Positions 44,269-52,977 of a stretch of DNA of 64,000 nt are shown here, one piece after another; within the stretch, counting starts at the first letter, position 1, and every line of letters starts with the position of its first letter. The notes below the pieces were generated by a model that saw only the letters and a list, made by a program, of their open reading frames with translations, ran no database searches and was not told the DNA's origin. This stretch comes from CAZYVU01 sp964651435 (GTDB lineage Bacteria > Desulfobacterota > Syntrophorhabdia > Syntrophorhabdales > CAYQXL01). Where the stretch lies: positions 1-64,000 of the forward strand of contig CAZYVU010000002.1 of the NCBI GenBank assembly GCA_964651435.1, written 5' to 3'. Position numbers and translations under genes: made by a program.

Positions 44269-46557
44269 ATGGTTGACAAGACCTTAGCTTACCTGGACTT
44301 TTCAAGACTCCTCGACGTAATCCGCAAACATTCGTCAATTACATTTGGAGAAGATGATATAGGGGCGATCAGACCGCTTTCCGACCGGGCGGCGATCATG
44401 GAGCGCCTTGACCGTACGGAGGCCCTTATTGGGCTTGTCCAGTGGAACGGCCGCATACCCTTCTCGACCATCCCCGATATTAGGCCATATGTCAAAAGAA
44501 GTGTTATCCGCGGGTCCTCTCTGGAACCTAAGGAGCTGCTGGCCGTTGCCGACTTTCTCGATGCCTGTGCAGGCATAGGGGGTTTTCTAAAAACGGCGGA
44601 CCACAGGCCGCCCTATGTTGAAAATGTGATCGAGAGGATTGAGCGGCTTCCGGATCTGTATGCAAGGATCCGCAAAACCATCAACCCCGACGGCTTCATT
44701 GAGGATAGTGCATCCTATGAGCTGTCCCGTATCAGGGCTGAGCTTTTCTCTTACCGGGAGAGGATACGGCGGCAGCTCGAAAGGATGATGGAGACCGCTG
44801 AGATCGGCAGTGTTCTGCAGGACAACTATATCTCCATCCGGAACGGTCGGTATGTGATCCCTCTGAAGCCGAACTTTAACCAAGCTATTCAGGGTATTGT
44901 GCATGACCACAGTCATTCTTTAAAAACGTCCTTCGTGGAACCGGTGGCCATCGTTGAGCTGAATAACGCAGCAAACATACTTGATAAGGAAGAGAAAGAG
45001 GAGGAGAAGAGGATATTGCAGGATCTGACTGTCTTCGTGGGCCAGCGGTCGGAAACGATTGTTGGAAACCTCATGGTGATCAAGGAACTGGACCTTTACC
45101 ACTCTCTGGCCCTCTTCGCGGAGCAGTTTGCCTGTCTCAAGCCCGATATCTCTGTTGACGGGCAGGTGAACATCCGCGGTGCCCGAAATCCTTTCATCAT
45201 GCTCTCCAAGCCTGGAAAGGCGGTGCCCATCGACATTGTCATGGAACCGGAGACGGATGTGATGATCATTAGCGGACCCAACGCGGGAGGCAAGACGGCG
45301 GCGCTGAAAACGATGGGGCTTCTGTCTCTCATGGCTGCTGCGGGCCTTTTCGTCCCGGCCGAGGGCCAAGCTAAGATACCGCTGTTTCCGAAGATCTTTG
45401 CCGTCCTCGGTGACGAGCAGGATATCTCCATGGAGCTGAGCAGTTTCTCGGCCCATATCTCGGCTATCAGGGATGTTTTGAGCCGCAGCGGACCCCATGA
45501 TCTGGTGCTTGTAGACGAAATCGGCGGTGGCACGGAGCCGCAGGAGGCATCGGCGTTGGCGATGGCACTTATGGATGCTTTCGTGAAGAAGCGGTGCAGG
45601 CTTGTCGTTACGACTCACCTTAACCTTCTTAAGGCCTACGGTTACACAAGAGCCTTTGCCATGAATGTGGCCTGCGCCTTTGAACACAAGACCATGCAGC
45701 CCCTCTATCGGCTTCTCTACAATACGGCGGGATACAGCAATGCCATCAGTGTGGCGGAAACGTTAGGCCTCTCTGAGTCCATAATTGCGAAGAGCCGCGA
45801 GTACCTGGGGAATCAGGAGCAGATGCTTGCCGAACTGGTAGCATCCCTGGAGAGCCAGAAGCTGCTCCTGGAGGCTGAGCGCCAGGAGGCGAGCCTGCTG
45901 AGAGAGGAGGCAAGAAAGCGTCTGAACCGGCTTAAAGAAGAGAGGGTTGGATATCTGAAGGGCTTTTCGGACCGGCTCGACGCCCGCCTTCGGGATGTTG
46001 AGGACGAGATCGAGGAGATACGAAAAGAGGTTGCGAGAAAGGAAAAAGGTGCTATAAGAATAGCAAGAGGGAAGCTCGATAATCTTAGAATACGGCAGGG
46101 CATTCAGGAGCCCCGGGAACGGGTGCTTTTGGCGCCGGGCGACTATGTATGGGTAAAAAGCCTCGGGGGGACTGGCCGGATAGCGTCTGTCGATGCGGAC
46201 CGGGACATGTACGAGGTGGTCTTAGGCAACGTTAAGACACGTGTACCGCGAAGATATTTGGAGAAAAGGACACCCGACCGGAAGGCGTCCGATGTGCCGG
46301 TAGAGATAGAGGCAGAGCGGCTTGATGTCAGGGAGCTTGACCTGTTGGGAATGAGGGTTGACGACGCCATGGAGGCACTTGACAAGTTTGTTGACAAGGC
46401 TGTACTGGAAGGCCTTGATCGGGTTAAGGTAAGGCACGGCATAGGAACGGGGAGGCTCATGAAGGCAGTGAGGAGCCATCTGGCCGATTCTTCCCTTGTG
46501 GCGGCCATTCATTCCGATGAGCACAACGCGGGGATCACCATAGTGGAATTTAGATGA
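44269..46557 (+). CDS. mutS2: MutS2-family ATPase/endonuclease with Smr domain
   Basis: 762 residues. MutS core and clamp-type helices come first, then the ATPase with Walker A ISGPNAGGKTAALKTMG near 338, Walker B LVLVDEIGGGTEPQEAS near 413 and THLN near 445, a long coiled coil (about 510-610), a KOW-like segment (PGDYVWVKSLGGTG) and a C-terminal Smr domain (LDLLGMRVDDAMEAL near 692; VRHGIGTGRLMKAV near 720). MutS2 acts on branched DNA and stalled ribosomes rather than mismatch repair. Its last four bases overlap dnaG. Confidence 0.95.
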   Translation: MVDKTLAYLDFSRLLDVIRKHSSITFGEDDIGAIRPLSDRAAIMERLDRTEALIGLVQWNGRIPFSTIPDIRPYVKRSVIRGSSLEPKELLAVADFLDACAGIGGFLKTADHRPPYVENVIERIERLPDLYARIRKTINPDGFIEDSASYELSRIRAELFSYRERIRRQLERMMETAEIGSVLQDNYISIRNGRYVIPLKPNFNQAIQGIVHDHSHSLKTSFVEPVAIVELNNAANILDKEEKEEEKRILQDLTVFVGQRSETIVGNLMVIKELDLYHSLALFAEQFACLKPDISVDGQVNIRGARNPFIMLSKPGKAVPIDIVMEPETDVMIISGPNAGGKTAALKTMGLLSLMAAAGLFVPAEGQAKIPLFPKIFAVLGDEQDISMELSSFSAHISAIRDVLSRSGPHDLVLVDEIGGGTEPQEASALAMALMDAFVKKRCRLVVTTHLNLLKAYGYTRAFAMNVACAFEHKTMQPLYRLLYNTAGYSNAISVAETLGLSESIIAKSREYLGNQEQMLAELVASLESQKLLLEAERQEASLLREEARKRLNRLKEERVGYLKGFSDRLDARLRDVEDEIEEIRKEVARKEKGAIRIARGKLDNLRIRQGIQEPRERVLLAPGDYVWVKSLGGTGRIASVDADRDMYEVVLGNVKTRVPRRYLEKRTPDRKASDVPVEIEAERLDVRELDLLGMRVDDAMEALDKFVDKAVLEGLDRVKVRHGIGTGRLMKAVRSHLADSSLVAAIHSDEHNAGITIVEFR

Positions 46558-48269
46558 ATCCTCTGTTGGAGGAGCTGCTTCAAAAGGTAGATATTGTCGA
46601 TGTCGTGTCGCAGCACGTAAAGCTCAAACGTGCGGGGCGAAACCTCATCGGACTCTGTCCGTTCCACAACGAAAAGGCTCCGTCCTTTACCGTCAGTCCC
46701 GAAAAACAAATCTATTATTGTTTTGGCTGTCAGCAGGGCGGCAATGCCGTCAATTTCGTCATAAATTACGAGCATCTCACCTTTCAGGAAGCCATAGAAA
46801 GTCTGGCGGCCCGCTACGGAGTCCGCATACAGAAGCTAAAGAATTCCCGCAAACCGAAGCTGTTCGATGCTGTGCAGAGCCTGGCCGGCTACTATCATGG
46901 GTCTCTTCGGCGATCGCGGCTTGCCCAAAAGTATTTGGAGGGCAGGGGAATTGGGGCCGAGACGACAGAGGAGTTTGGCCTCGGTTACAGCCCGACAACG
47001 AGATCGGAGCTGAACAATTTCATCAAGGCGTCCGGCGTTCCCGTTGACGTATTTCTCTCCACGGGAGTGGTGCGCCAGAAAGAGGGCGAGCTTTATGACA
47101 TGTTCAGGGGTCGTATCGTTATACCCATCAAGGATGTGAACGGGCGCGTTATCGGGTTCGGGGCGCGGGCCATGGAGAGGGATGCCATTCCAAAGTATGT
47201 CAATTCTCCTGAATCGCCTGTCTTTTCAAAGCGTAGCGCCCTTTTCGGTGTGGACAAAGCCCGCAAGGAGATTGTGTCAAAAAATGAGACCATCATTGTG
47301 GAGGGATATTTCGATCTGATCTCCCTTTATGCGAGCGGTATCAGAAACGTTGTAGCGACCCTGGGGACGGCTGTGACAGAAGAGCATTTGAAGCGGTTGC
47401 GGAGTTACTCTGAGAACATCTCGTTCATGATGGATGGAGACGAGGCGGGCGTAAAGGGCGCCTTGCGGCTTATCCCCGTGGTGGCCGACCTGGACATAAA
47501 TGGGTCTATCGTTGCGCTGCCGGAGGGGGTTGATCCCGACAGTTTTGTGCGGCAGCGGGGCGTCGATGGGCTCATGCCGATACTTGCCCGGAAGAGACCT
47601 CTCCTCGACCACTTCTTTGAATATTATGAAAAGATATACGGGATGAAGGACATGGGTGCCAAGCTGGCCCTCATCAAGAGGCTCCTGCCGTTTATCGAAA
47701 CGATAGGTAACCAAGTGAGACGGCGACTGTACGTGCAGCGGCTGGCGGAGCTCACGGGCGTGCGAGAAGAGGATTTCTGGGCCGAGATGAAGAGCGAGGT
47801 CGGGAGCGACAGGAAAAGGTCGTCGGCACCCGACCGGCCCACGGAAAAGAAGCTGTTGGGCGCTTTGCTCAGGCGGCCGGAGCTTCTTGAATCTTTTATG
47901 GGGAAAGGGGGCATTGACCTCATGCCTCCGGGAGTGTATCGGGACACCCTGACAAGTTTGGTTGCTTACTTCCACGAAAGGGGAAACGTGGACGTGAGGG
48001 CCTTTCTCAATGCCATGGATGACGATTCCATGAGGGATGCGGCGGTACGTTCCGACTTTGCTGTTGCCGAGTATAACGAGGCCGAGATGGAGCAGTTTGT
48101 GGCGGATTACCTGAGCCATATGGATAGGAAGACGTGGAAGGAAAGGGCGAGGGAGATTACGCAAAGACTGTCTGAGGCTGAAAGACGGGGAGATGAGAGG
48201 CTTATCCGGGAGCTTTTGGAGCAAAAGATGTTGGTTTTATCGTCGGCAAAGACCAATCTTTTGAAGTGA
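46554..48269 (+). CDS. dnaG: DNA primase
   Basis: 571 residues. CHC2 zinc finger: CPFHNEKAPSFTV and YYCFGCQQGG near residues 36-66. Core with TOPRIM: IIVEGYFDLISLYASG near 246, GTAVTEEHLK near 272, MMDGDEAG near 290. The C-terminal helicase-binding region (about 430-571) is divergent. Primase makes the RNA starters at the replication fork. It is within the rpsU-to-rpoD operon, and its stop is followed within eight bases by rpoD. Confidence 0.96.
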   Translation: MNPLLEELLQKVDIVDVVSQHVKLKRAGRNLIGLCPFHNEKAPSFTVSPEKQIYYCFGCQQGGNAVNFVINYEHLTFQEAIESLAARYGVRIQKLKNSRKPKLFDAVQSLAGYYHGSLRRSRLAQKYLEGRGIGAETTEEFGLGYSPTTRSELNNFIKASGVPVDVFLSTGVVRQKEGELYDMFRGRIVIPIKDVNGRVIGFGARAMERDAIPKYVNSPESPVFSKRSALFGVDKARKEIVSKNETIIVEGYFDLISLYASGIRNVVATLGTAVTEEHLKRLRSYSENISFMMDGDEAGVKGALRLIPVVADLDINGSIVALPEGVDPDSFVRQRGVDGLMPILARKRPLLDHFFEYYEKIYGMKDMGAKLALIKRLLPFIETIGNQVRRRLYVQRLAELTGVREEDFWAEMKSEVGSDRKRSSAPDRPTEKKLLGALLRRPELLESFMGKGGIDLMPPGVYRDTLTSLVAYFHERGNVDVRAFLNAMDDDSMRDAAVRSDFAVAEYNEAEMEQFVADYLSHMDRKTWKERAREITQRLSEAERRGDERLIRELLEQKMLVLSSAKTNLLK

Positions 48270-48276
48270 GGTGACA

Positions 48277-49869
48277 ATGTCGGGTAAGGAAGGGGAGAGC
48301 AAGGTTGCCGTTCAGTTCGGAACACCGAAAACCTTTATGTTTTATGAGGACGCCATCGATAGTAACGACCTGTTGCGGATTATATCTCCGCCTGAGGAGA
48401 CGGAAAGCCTCCTGGAAGACATGGAGGCTTTCGACATTTACGGCAATGAGGGGGCCCAGTACGGTGCCGATGGCGAACGGGGCGAAGAGCTTCTAGAGGA
48501 AGGAAGCGAAGACGTCTACGACGAAGAGATTGCCAATCCCATACGCCATTACATAAAGAAGATGGCCGGTATGAGCCTCCTTACCCGAGACGGAGAACGG
48601 GATATTGCCGTCAAGATGGAGGAGGCAAAGAGGGAGACACATCGCATCATCCTCTCGTTTCCCGGCACTATCAAGGAACTCCTCAAGTCTCTCTCCGCAT
48701 TGAGGGTGGGCAAGCTGAGCCTCAAAGACATCGCGTCGGATTTTGACGACGAGGATGAAGAGAACCTGGATGAGGAACTGAACAGGAGGCGAGAGCGACT
48801 TCTTTTTCTTCTGGAGCGGTTGAAGACGATTCATCAGAGATGGAAGGGAAACGGAGATGGGGACGGGTGCCGGTACTTGGAAGAGATGAAGGTCGTCGTC
48901 AGTGAAATTGGGCTAAGTCGGAGTATGATAGACACGATTGTCCGCCGCATGAGCTCCTATACAGAGCGAGTGGAAAAAATGGAGGTGGAGATCTGCAGGT
49001 TGGCAGGAAGGCGGGAGAAGGACCTCAAGCGTCGCAGGGTGATGCTCCAGAAGCGGTTGGAGCGAATAGAAAGAGAGACCGGCCTGTCTGTGGATCAGCT
49101 AAAGCAGTACACCGGTAGCATACGGGTGGCCGAGAGTCGCTGTGCCGATGCAAAGAACGAGCTCGTCAAAGCAAATCTGAGACTTGTCGTCAGCATCGCC
49201 AAGCGATACGCCAACAGGGGTCTTTCTCTCCTTGACCTTATCCAGGAGGGCAACATCGGTCTCATGAGGGCGGTGGACCGGTTCGAGTACAGGAGGGGGT
49301 ACAAATTCAGCACATACGCAACGTGGTGGATCAGGCAGGCGATCACGAGGGCTATCGCAGACCAGGCCCGAACCATTCGCATACCTGTACACATGATTGA
49401 AACAATCAACAAGATTCTTCGGATTTCCCGAGAGCTGGTGCAGGAGCTCGGGAGGGAGCCCTTCCCGGATGAAATTGCCGACCGTATGGGTTTTCCGGCG
49501 GACAAAGTACGAAAAATACTCAAGATTACCAAAGAGCCCATATCGCTCGAAACCCCCATTAGTGACGATGAGGACGCGCACCTTTCGGACTTCATCGAAG
49601 ACCGAAACACGCCGACGCCCCAGGATTGCGCCATCGCCTTTGACCTTTCGGAGCAGCTCGACCGGCTGCTGGCGACCCTTACCCCGAGAGAGGAAAGGGT
49701 CGTGAGAATGCGCTTTGGGATCGGAGAGAGGTGCGATCACACCCTCGAAGAGGTGGGGCAGGTGTTCGATGTGACGCGGGAGCGGATTCGCCAGATAGAG
49801 GCGAAGGCGATCAAGAAGTTGAAGCATCCCTCGCGATCCAAGAGACTGAGGTGTTTCGTCGAGCATTAA
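48277..49869 (+). CDS. rpoD: Primary RNA polymerase sigma factor RpoD (sigma-70)
   Basis: 530 residues from ATG 48277, with GAGGTGA overlapping upstream; a GTG at 48271 would add two residues. An acidic N-terminal region and a non-conserved region precede region 2 (ANLRLVVSIAKRYANRG, LLDLIQEGNIGLMRAVDRF, FSTYATWWIRQAITRAI), region 3 (PVHMIETINKI) and region 4 (TPREERVVRMRFGIGE, TRERIRQIEAKAIKKL). Full housekeeping architecture, distinct from the shorter RpoH at 6432. It closes the macromolecular-synthesis operon. Confidence 0.97.
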   Translation: MSGKEGESKVAVQFGTPKTFMFYEDAIDSNDLLRIISPPEETESLLEDMEAFDIYGNEGAQYGADGERGEELLEEGSEDVYDEEIANPIRHYIKKMAGMSLLTRDGERDIAVKMEEAKRETHRIILSFPGTIKELLKSLSALRVGKLSLKDIASDFDDEDEENLDEELNRRRERLLFLLERLKTIHQRWKGNGDGDGCRYLEEMKVVVSEIGLSRSMIDTIVRRMSSYTERVEKMEVEICRLAGRREKDLKRRRVMLQKRLERIERETGLSVDQLKQYTGSIRVAESRCADAKNELVKANLRLVVSIAKRYANRGLSLLDLIQEGNIGLMRAVDRFEYRRGYKFSTYATWWIRQAITRAIADQARTIRIPVHMIETINKILRISRELVQELGREPFPDEIADRMGFPADKVRKILKITKEPISLETPISDDEDAHLSDFIEDRNTPTPQDCAIAFDLSEQLDRLLATLTPREERVVRMRFGIGERCDHTLEEVGQVFDVTRERIRQIEAKAIKKLKHPSRSKRLRCFVEH

Positions 49870-49922
49870 AGAAGACAAGGGAAAATCGCTGCGTCGCCGC
49901 CGACCCGATGGCATGATTTTCC

Positions 49923-49951
49923 TTGACAAAGTCGGCACCGTAAAATATTGT
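49923..49951 (+). promoter_or_regulatory. Probable promoter of the acyl-CoA dehydrogenase/etf/fix operon
   Basis: Perfect TTGACA (49923-49928) and TATTGT (49946-49951) with a 17-base spacer, about 40 bases before the start codon. The -10 overlaps a 10-base palindrome. Confidence 0.55.
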
Positions 49952-49957
49952 ATACAA
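49948..49957. promoter_or_regulatory. Palindrome TTGTATACAA over the -10 element, possible operator
   Basis: A perfect 10-base inverted repeat covering the end of the -10 and the likely start region of the acyl-CoA dehydrogenase promoter. Position and symmetry fit a repressor site (TetR- or GntR-like regulators control such operons), but no regulator gene lies nearby. Confidence 0.3.
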
Positions 49958-49995
49958 AACTCTCCTCCAAAAACTGCTTGTCAGGAGGCTTTCTT

Positions 49996-51144
49996 ATGAA
50001 CTTTTCACTCACGGAAGAACAGGAATTCTTTAAGAAAATGATCACAGAGACGGTCGACCGGCTCATCGTTCCGAAGGCCCAGGAGATTGACGAAAAAGAT
50101 GAATTTCCCTGGGACTTGTGGCGGGAATTCACCTCTCTCGGCTACCTTGGTCTGCGCTATCCGGAAGATCACGGCGGCATGAACGCCGATAAGGTGATGT
50201 CGATGATCTTCTATGAGGAACTGGCGAGAGGGTCCGTAGGCTTTGCTCAGAGCGTCATAATGAACATCCTGATGGGCACCTATTTCATTTACCGGTTCGG
50301 CAACAAAGAGATCAAGGAGCGCTGCCTCTATCCGGCCATGCGGGGCGAAAAGGTGGCGACCATGTGTTTTACGGAAGACCAGTCTGGAAGCGACCTTGGC
50401 GCTACGAGGACGACGGTAAAGCCGGACGGGGACGGATGGCGCATCAACGGTACCAAGATGTGGATCACGAACGGGCCCATATGCGACTTCTGTACGGTTC
50501 TGGCAACTGCCGATCCGGCCCTCAAGCTCAAAGGACTCAGTTTCTTTCTCGTGGAGAAGGGAACGCCGGGCTTTAGTAGCGGCCAGATTCTCCATAAGCT
50601 CGGCTGCCGGGGAACGGTGACAGGAGAGCTTGTGTTCGACAACGTTTGGGTTCCGAAAGAGAACCTGCTTGGGCAGGAACTGGGAAAGGGTGTCGTTTAC
50701 GTGGGAGAGATTCTGGACGAAGTCCGCCTGATGACTGCGGCCATGGCCCTCGGTATCGCTCGGGGGGCTTATCAGGAAGGCCTTGAGTTTGCACGCAAAA
50801 GGATTGCCTTTGGGCAGCCCATCGGAAAGTTTCAGCTCATTCGGGAGAAATTTGCCGATATGGATACCTTGATGAATGCGGCGCGACTTATGATATATTA
50901 CAGCGCGTGGAGGCTCGAAGAGGGTCTGGACTGTACGCTCCTTGCGGCCGAAACCAAGATGTTTGCCACGGAGGTTTGTCTGAAGGTAGTCGATGAAGTG
51001 ACGCGCATTTACGGTGCCAACGCCTTTGCCCATGAATATGCGCCCCAACGGTATTTTAGGGATGCGCGGTTTCTCCTCTATGGAGGCGGGACGCACGAGG
51101 TGTTAAAAGACTTTATCGGACGGACGATTATCGGTAGACTATAG
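49996..51144 (+). CDS. Acyl-CoA dehydrogenase
   Basis: 382 residues from ATG 49996, with AGGAGG at 49983-49988. N-terminal helices (FSLTEEQEFFKKMI), the beta-domain (ATMCFTEDQSGSDLGATRT near 122; GTKMWITNGPICDF near 150) and the C-terminal helices (KRIAFGQPIGKFQLIREKFAD near 265) are complete. The C-terminal motif reads YGGGTHEVLKDFIG instead of the common YEGTSEI, so the catalytic Glu at that place is Gly. Electrons should pass to the adjacent EtfBA and FixCX. Substrate unknown. Confidence 0.92.
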   Translation: MNFSLTEEQEFFKKMITETVDRLIVPKAQEIDEKDEFPWDLWREFTSLGYLGLRYPEDHGGMNADKVMSMIFYEELARGSVGFAQSVIMNILMGTYFIYRFGNKEIKERCLYPAMRGEKVATMCFTEDQSGSDLGATRTTVKPDGDGWRINGTKMWITNGPICDFCTVLATADPALKLKGLSFFLVEKGTPGFSSGQILHKLGCRGTVTGELVFDNVWVPKENLLGQELGKGVVYVGEILDEVRLMTAAMALGIARGAYQEGLEFARKRIAFGQPIGKFQLIREKFADMDTLMNAARLMIYYSAWRLEEGLDCTLLAAETKMFATEVCLKVVDEVTRIYGANAFAHEYAPQRYFRDARFLLYGGGTHEVLKDFIGRTIIGRL

Positions 51145-51190
51145 GCGGTAGAAGGCAGACGGCAAGGAGGCTAAGAAGGAGGAAGATGCA

Positions 51191-51982
51191 GTGAATATTC
51201 TTGTTTTTATCAAGCAGGTCGCCGACACAGAGGCGCGGATAGCGCTGCAGGGCGACCGGAAGTCGATCGAAATAGAGAACAAATATAACATGAATTTTTT
51301 TGATGAGTTTGCCGTGGAAGAGGCAATCCGGATAAGGGAGAAGCTGAAGGCCGGCCAGGTTACGGCATGCACGTTGGGGGGGAAGAGGGCCATCGAGGCC
51401 TTGAGGACCGCTGTTGCCATGGGCGCTGATCGGGCCGTTCTCATCGATGATGGCGCCGTAGCGGCCGACGACCCGCTTATCGTGGCCAAGGTTCTGGCGG
51501 CCTTTGCGCGGCAGGAGTCCTGCGACCTGGTCCTGTGCGGAAGGCAGGCAATCGATGACGAAAGCGGCCTTGTGGGCATCATGGTAGCCGAATTCATGGG
51601 CATACCGCATGTCAGCTCCGTGCTGAAGGCGGACCGTTTGGCCGAAGGCCTGATGAGGGTTGAGGCCGAGATTGAGGGCGGCAGGGCGGTGTTTGATGTC
51701 AGGTTGCCGGCCCTTCTGACGGCCCAAAAGGATTTGAACACGCCACGGGTTCCTATGATAACGGGCGTTATGAAGGCCATGAAGGCCGCTATTCCTGTCG
51801 TTGATCCCCTTTCACTCGGTCTGGAGGGGGCTGACATAGGAAAGGATGCATCAAAGACGCCGGCCGTCCTGTATGATACGAAACCGTCGCGGCCGCCCGT
51901 AAAGATGATCGAAGGAGAGACGCCCGAAGAGAAGGCGGCAAAGCTTGTAAGGGCCTTGAAGGAAGAAGCAAGAGTGCTATAG
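51191..51982 (+). CDS. etfB: Electron transfer flavoprotein subunit beta (FixA-like)
   Basis: 263 residues from GTG 51191, with AAGGAGG upstream. It begins NILVFIKQVADTEARI and has MNFFDEFAVEEAIRIREKL near 36 and a nucleotide-binding region RQAIDDESGLVGIMVAEFMG near 118. It carries AMP or, in bifurcating types, the second FAD. It lies between the acyl-CoA dehydrogenase and etfA, 14 bases from etfA. Presence of FixC and FixX suggests the EtfABCX (FixABCX) class. Confidence 0.93.
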   Translation: MNILVFIKQVADTEARIALQGDRKSIEIENKYNMNFFDEFAVEEAIRIREKLKAGQVTACTLGGKRAIEALRTAVAMGADRAVLIDDGAVAADDPLIVAKVLAAFARQESCDLVLCGRQAIDDESGLVGIMVAEFMGIPHVSSVLKADRLAEGLMRVEAEIEGGRAVFDVRLPALLTAQKDLNTPRVPMITGVMKAMKAAIPVVDPLSLGLEGADIGKDASKTPAVLYDTKPSRPPVKMIEGETPEEKAAKLVRALKEEARVL

Positions 51983-51995
51983 AGGTGATACTGTT

Positions 51996-52976
51996 ATGTC
52001 AAAGGATATATTCGTATTTGTAGAGATGAAAGACGGGGCGGTTAGAAAGGCCGCAATGGAGCTTCTCTCCGTCGGCAGGGAACTTGCGTTAAAGCTGGGT
52101 TCCAAGCTCTACGCCGTCGTTATGGGAAGTGATCTGAACAAGGTTGTAGAGGAAGTTAAAAGCGCTGCGGAGGCAGTGCTCGTGGTTGAAAGCGGAGCTC
52201 TGAAGGAATACCGGAACGATACCTACGCAGGCGTACTTGAAGCACTGATCCGTAAGTATGAGCCGGCATTTTTGTTCGGTTCCGCAACAGTAACGGGAAA
52301 AGATATGTTTCCGAGGCTGGCGGCGCGGCTTAACGCGGCTGTCGTATCCGATGCCGTGGGGATGGAATTGGCCGAAGGTGCCGTGCGGGTCAAGAAGCCC
52401 CTTTACGGAGGCAAGATCGTCTCCTGGATCGCGCTGAGCGGTGAGGCAATAGGCCTCGTTACCTTCAGGCCTAACTCGTTCCCGATAGAGCGTCCGGGCC
52501 TGGATGGTGCAGTGATTGTTGAGGATGCGGTTGTTCAGGAGGACCCGAGGCTGGCCCTGGTGGGTATCGAGAAGGGCGGCGGGAAAAAGGTCGACCTGCA
52601 GGAGGCCGATTTCATTATCTGTGGCGGCCGGGGAATGAAGGACAGCGAGAGCTTCGGCCTCCTCGAAGGGATTGCCGATCTGATGGGTGGCAGGGTCGGA
52701 GCCTCGAGGGCCGTTGTGGACAGCAAGTGGCGGGACTACGATGATCAGATCGGCAAGAGCGGTAAGACCGTTTCTCCGAAACTCTACATCGGCTGCGGTG
52801 TCTCCGGGGCTCTCCATCACATCATGGGTATGGACACATCAAAGGTTATCGTTGCCGTCAACAGGGATCCGAATGCCATCATTTTTCAGTACGCCGACTA
52901 CGGCATCGTTGACGATCTTTTTGCCTTCCTGCCGGCATTGAAAGGTGAGCTGAAGAGGGCCAAAGAAGAAGCGTGA
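51996..52976 (+). CDS. etfA: Electron transfer flavoprotein subunit alpha (FixB-like)
   Basis: 326 residues. The FAD signature in domain II is clear: ICGGRGMKDSESFGLLEGIADLMGG near 209 (given here in two parts: ICGGRGMKDSESFG, LLEGIADLMGG), ASRAVVDSKW near 235, LYIGCGVSGALHHIMGM near 263 and VAVNRDPNAIIFQYADYGI near 288. With EtfB it accepts electrons from acyl-CoA dehydrogenase and hands them to FixC. It ends one base before fixC. Confidence 0.94.
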   Translation: MSKDIFVFVEMKDGAVRKAAMELLSVGRELALKLGSKLYAVVMGSDLNKVVEEVKSAAEAVLVVESGALKEYRNDTYAGVLEALIRKYEPAFLFGSATVTGKDMFPRLAARLNAAVVSDAVGMELAEGAVRVKKPLYGGKIVSWIALSGEAIGLVTFRPNSFPIERPGLDGAVIVEDAVVQEDPRLALVGIEKGGGKKVDLQEADFIICGGRGMKDSESFGLLEGIADLMGGRVGASRAVVDSKWRDYDDQIGKSGKTVSPKLYIGCGVSGALHHIMGMDTSKVIVAVNRDPNAIIFQYADYGIVDDLFAFLPALKGELKRAKEEA

Positions 52977-52977
52977 G

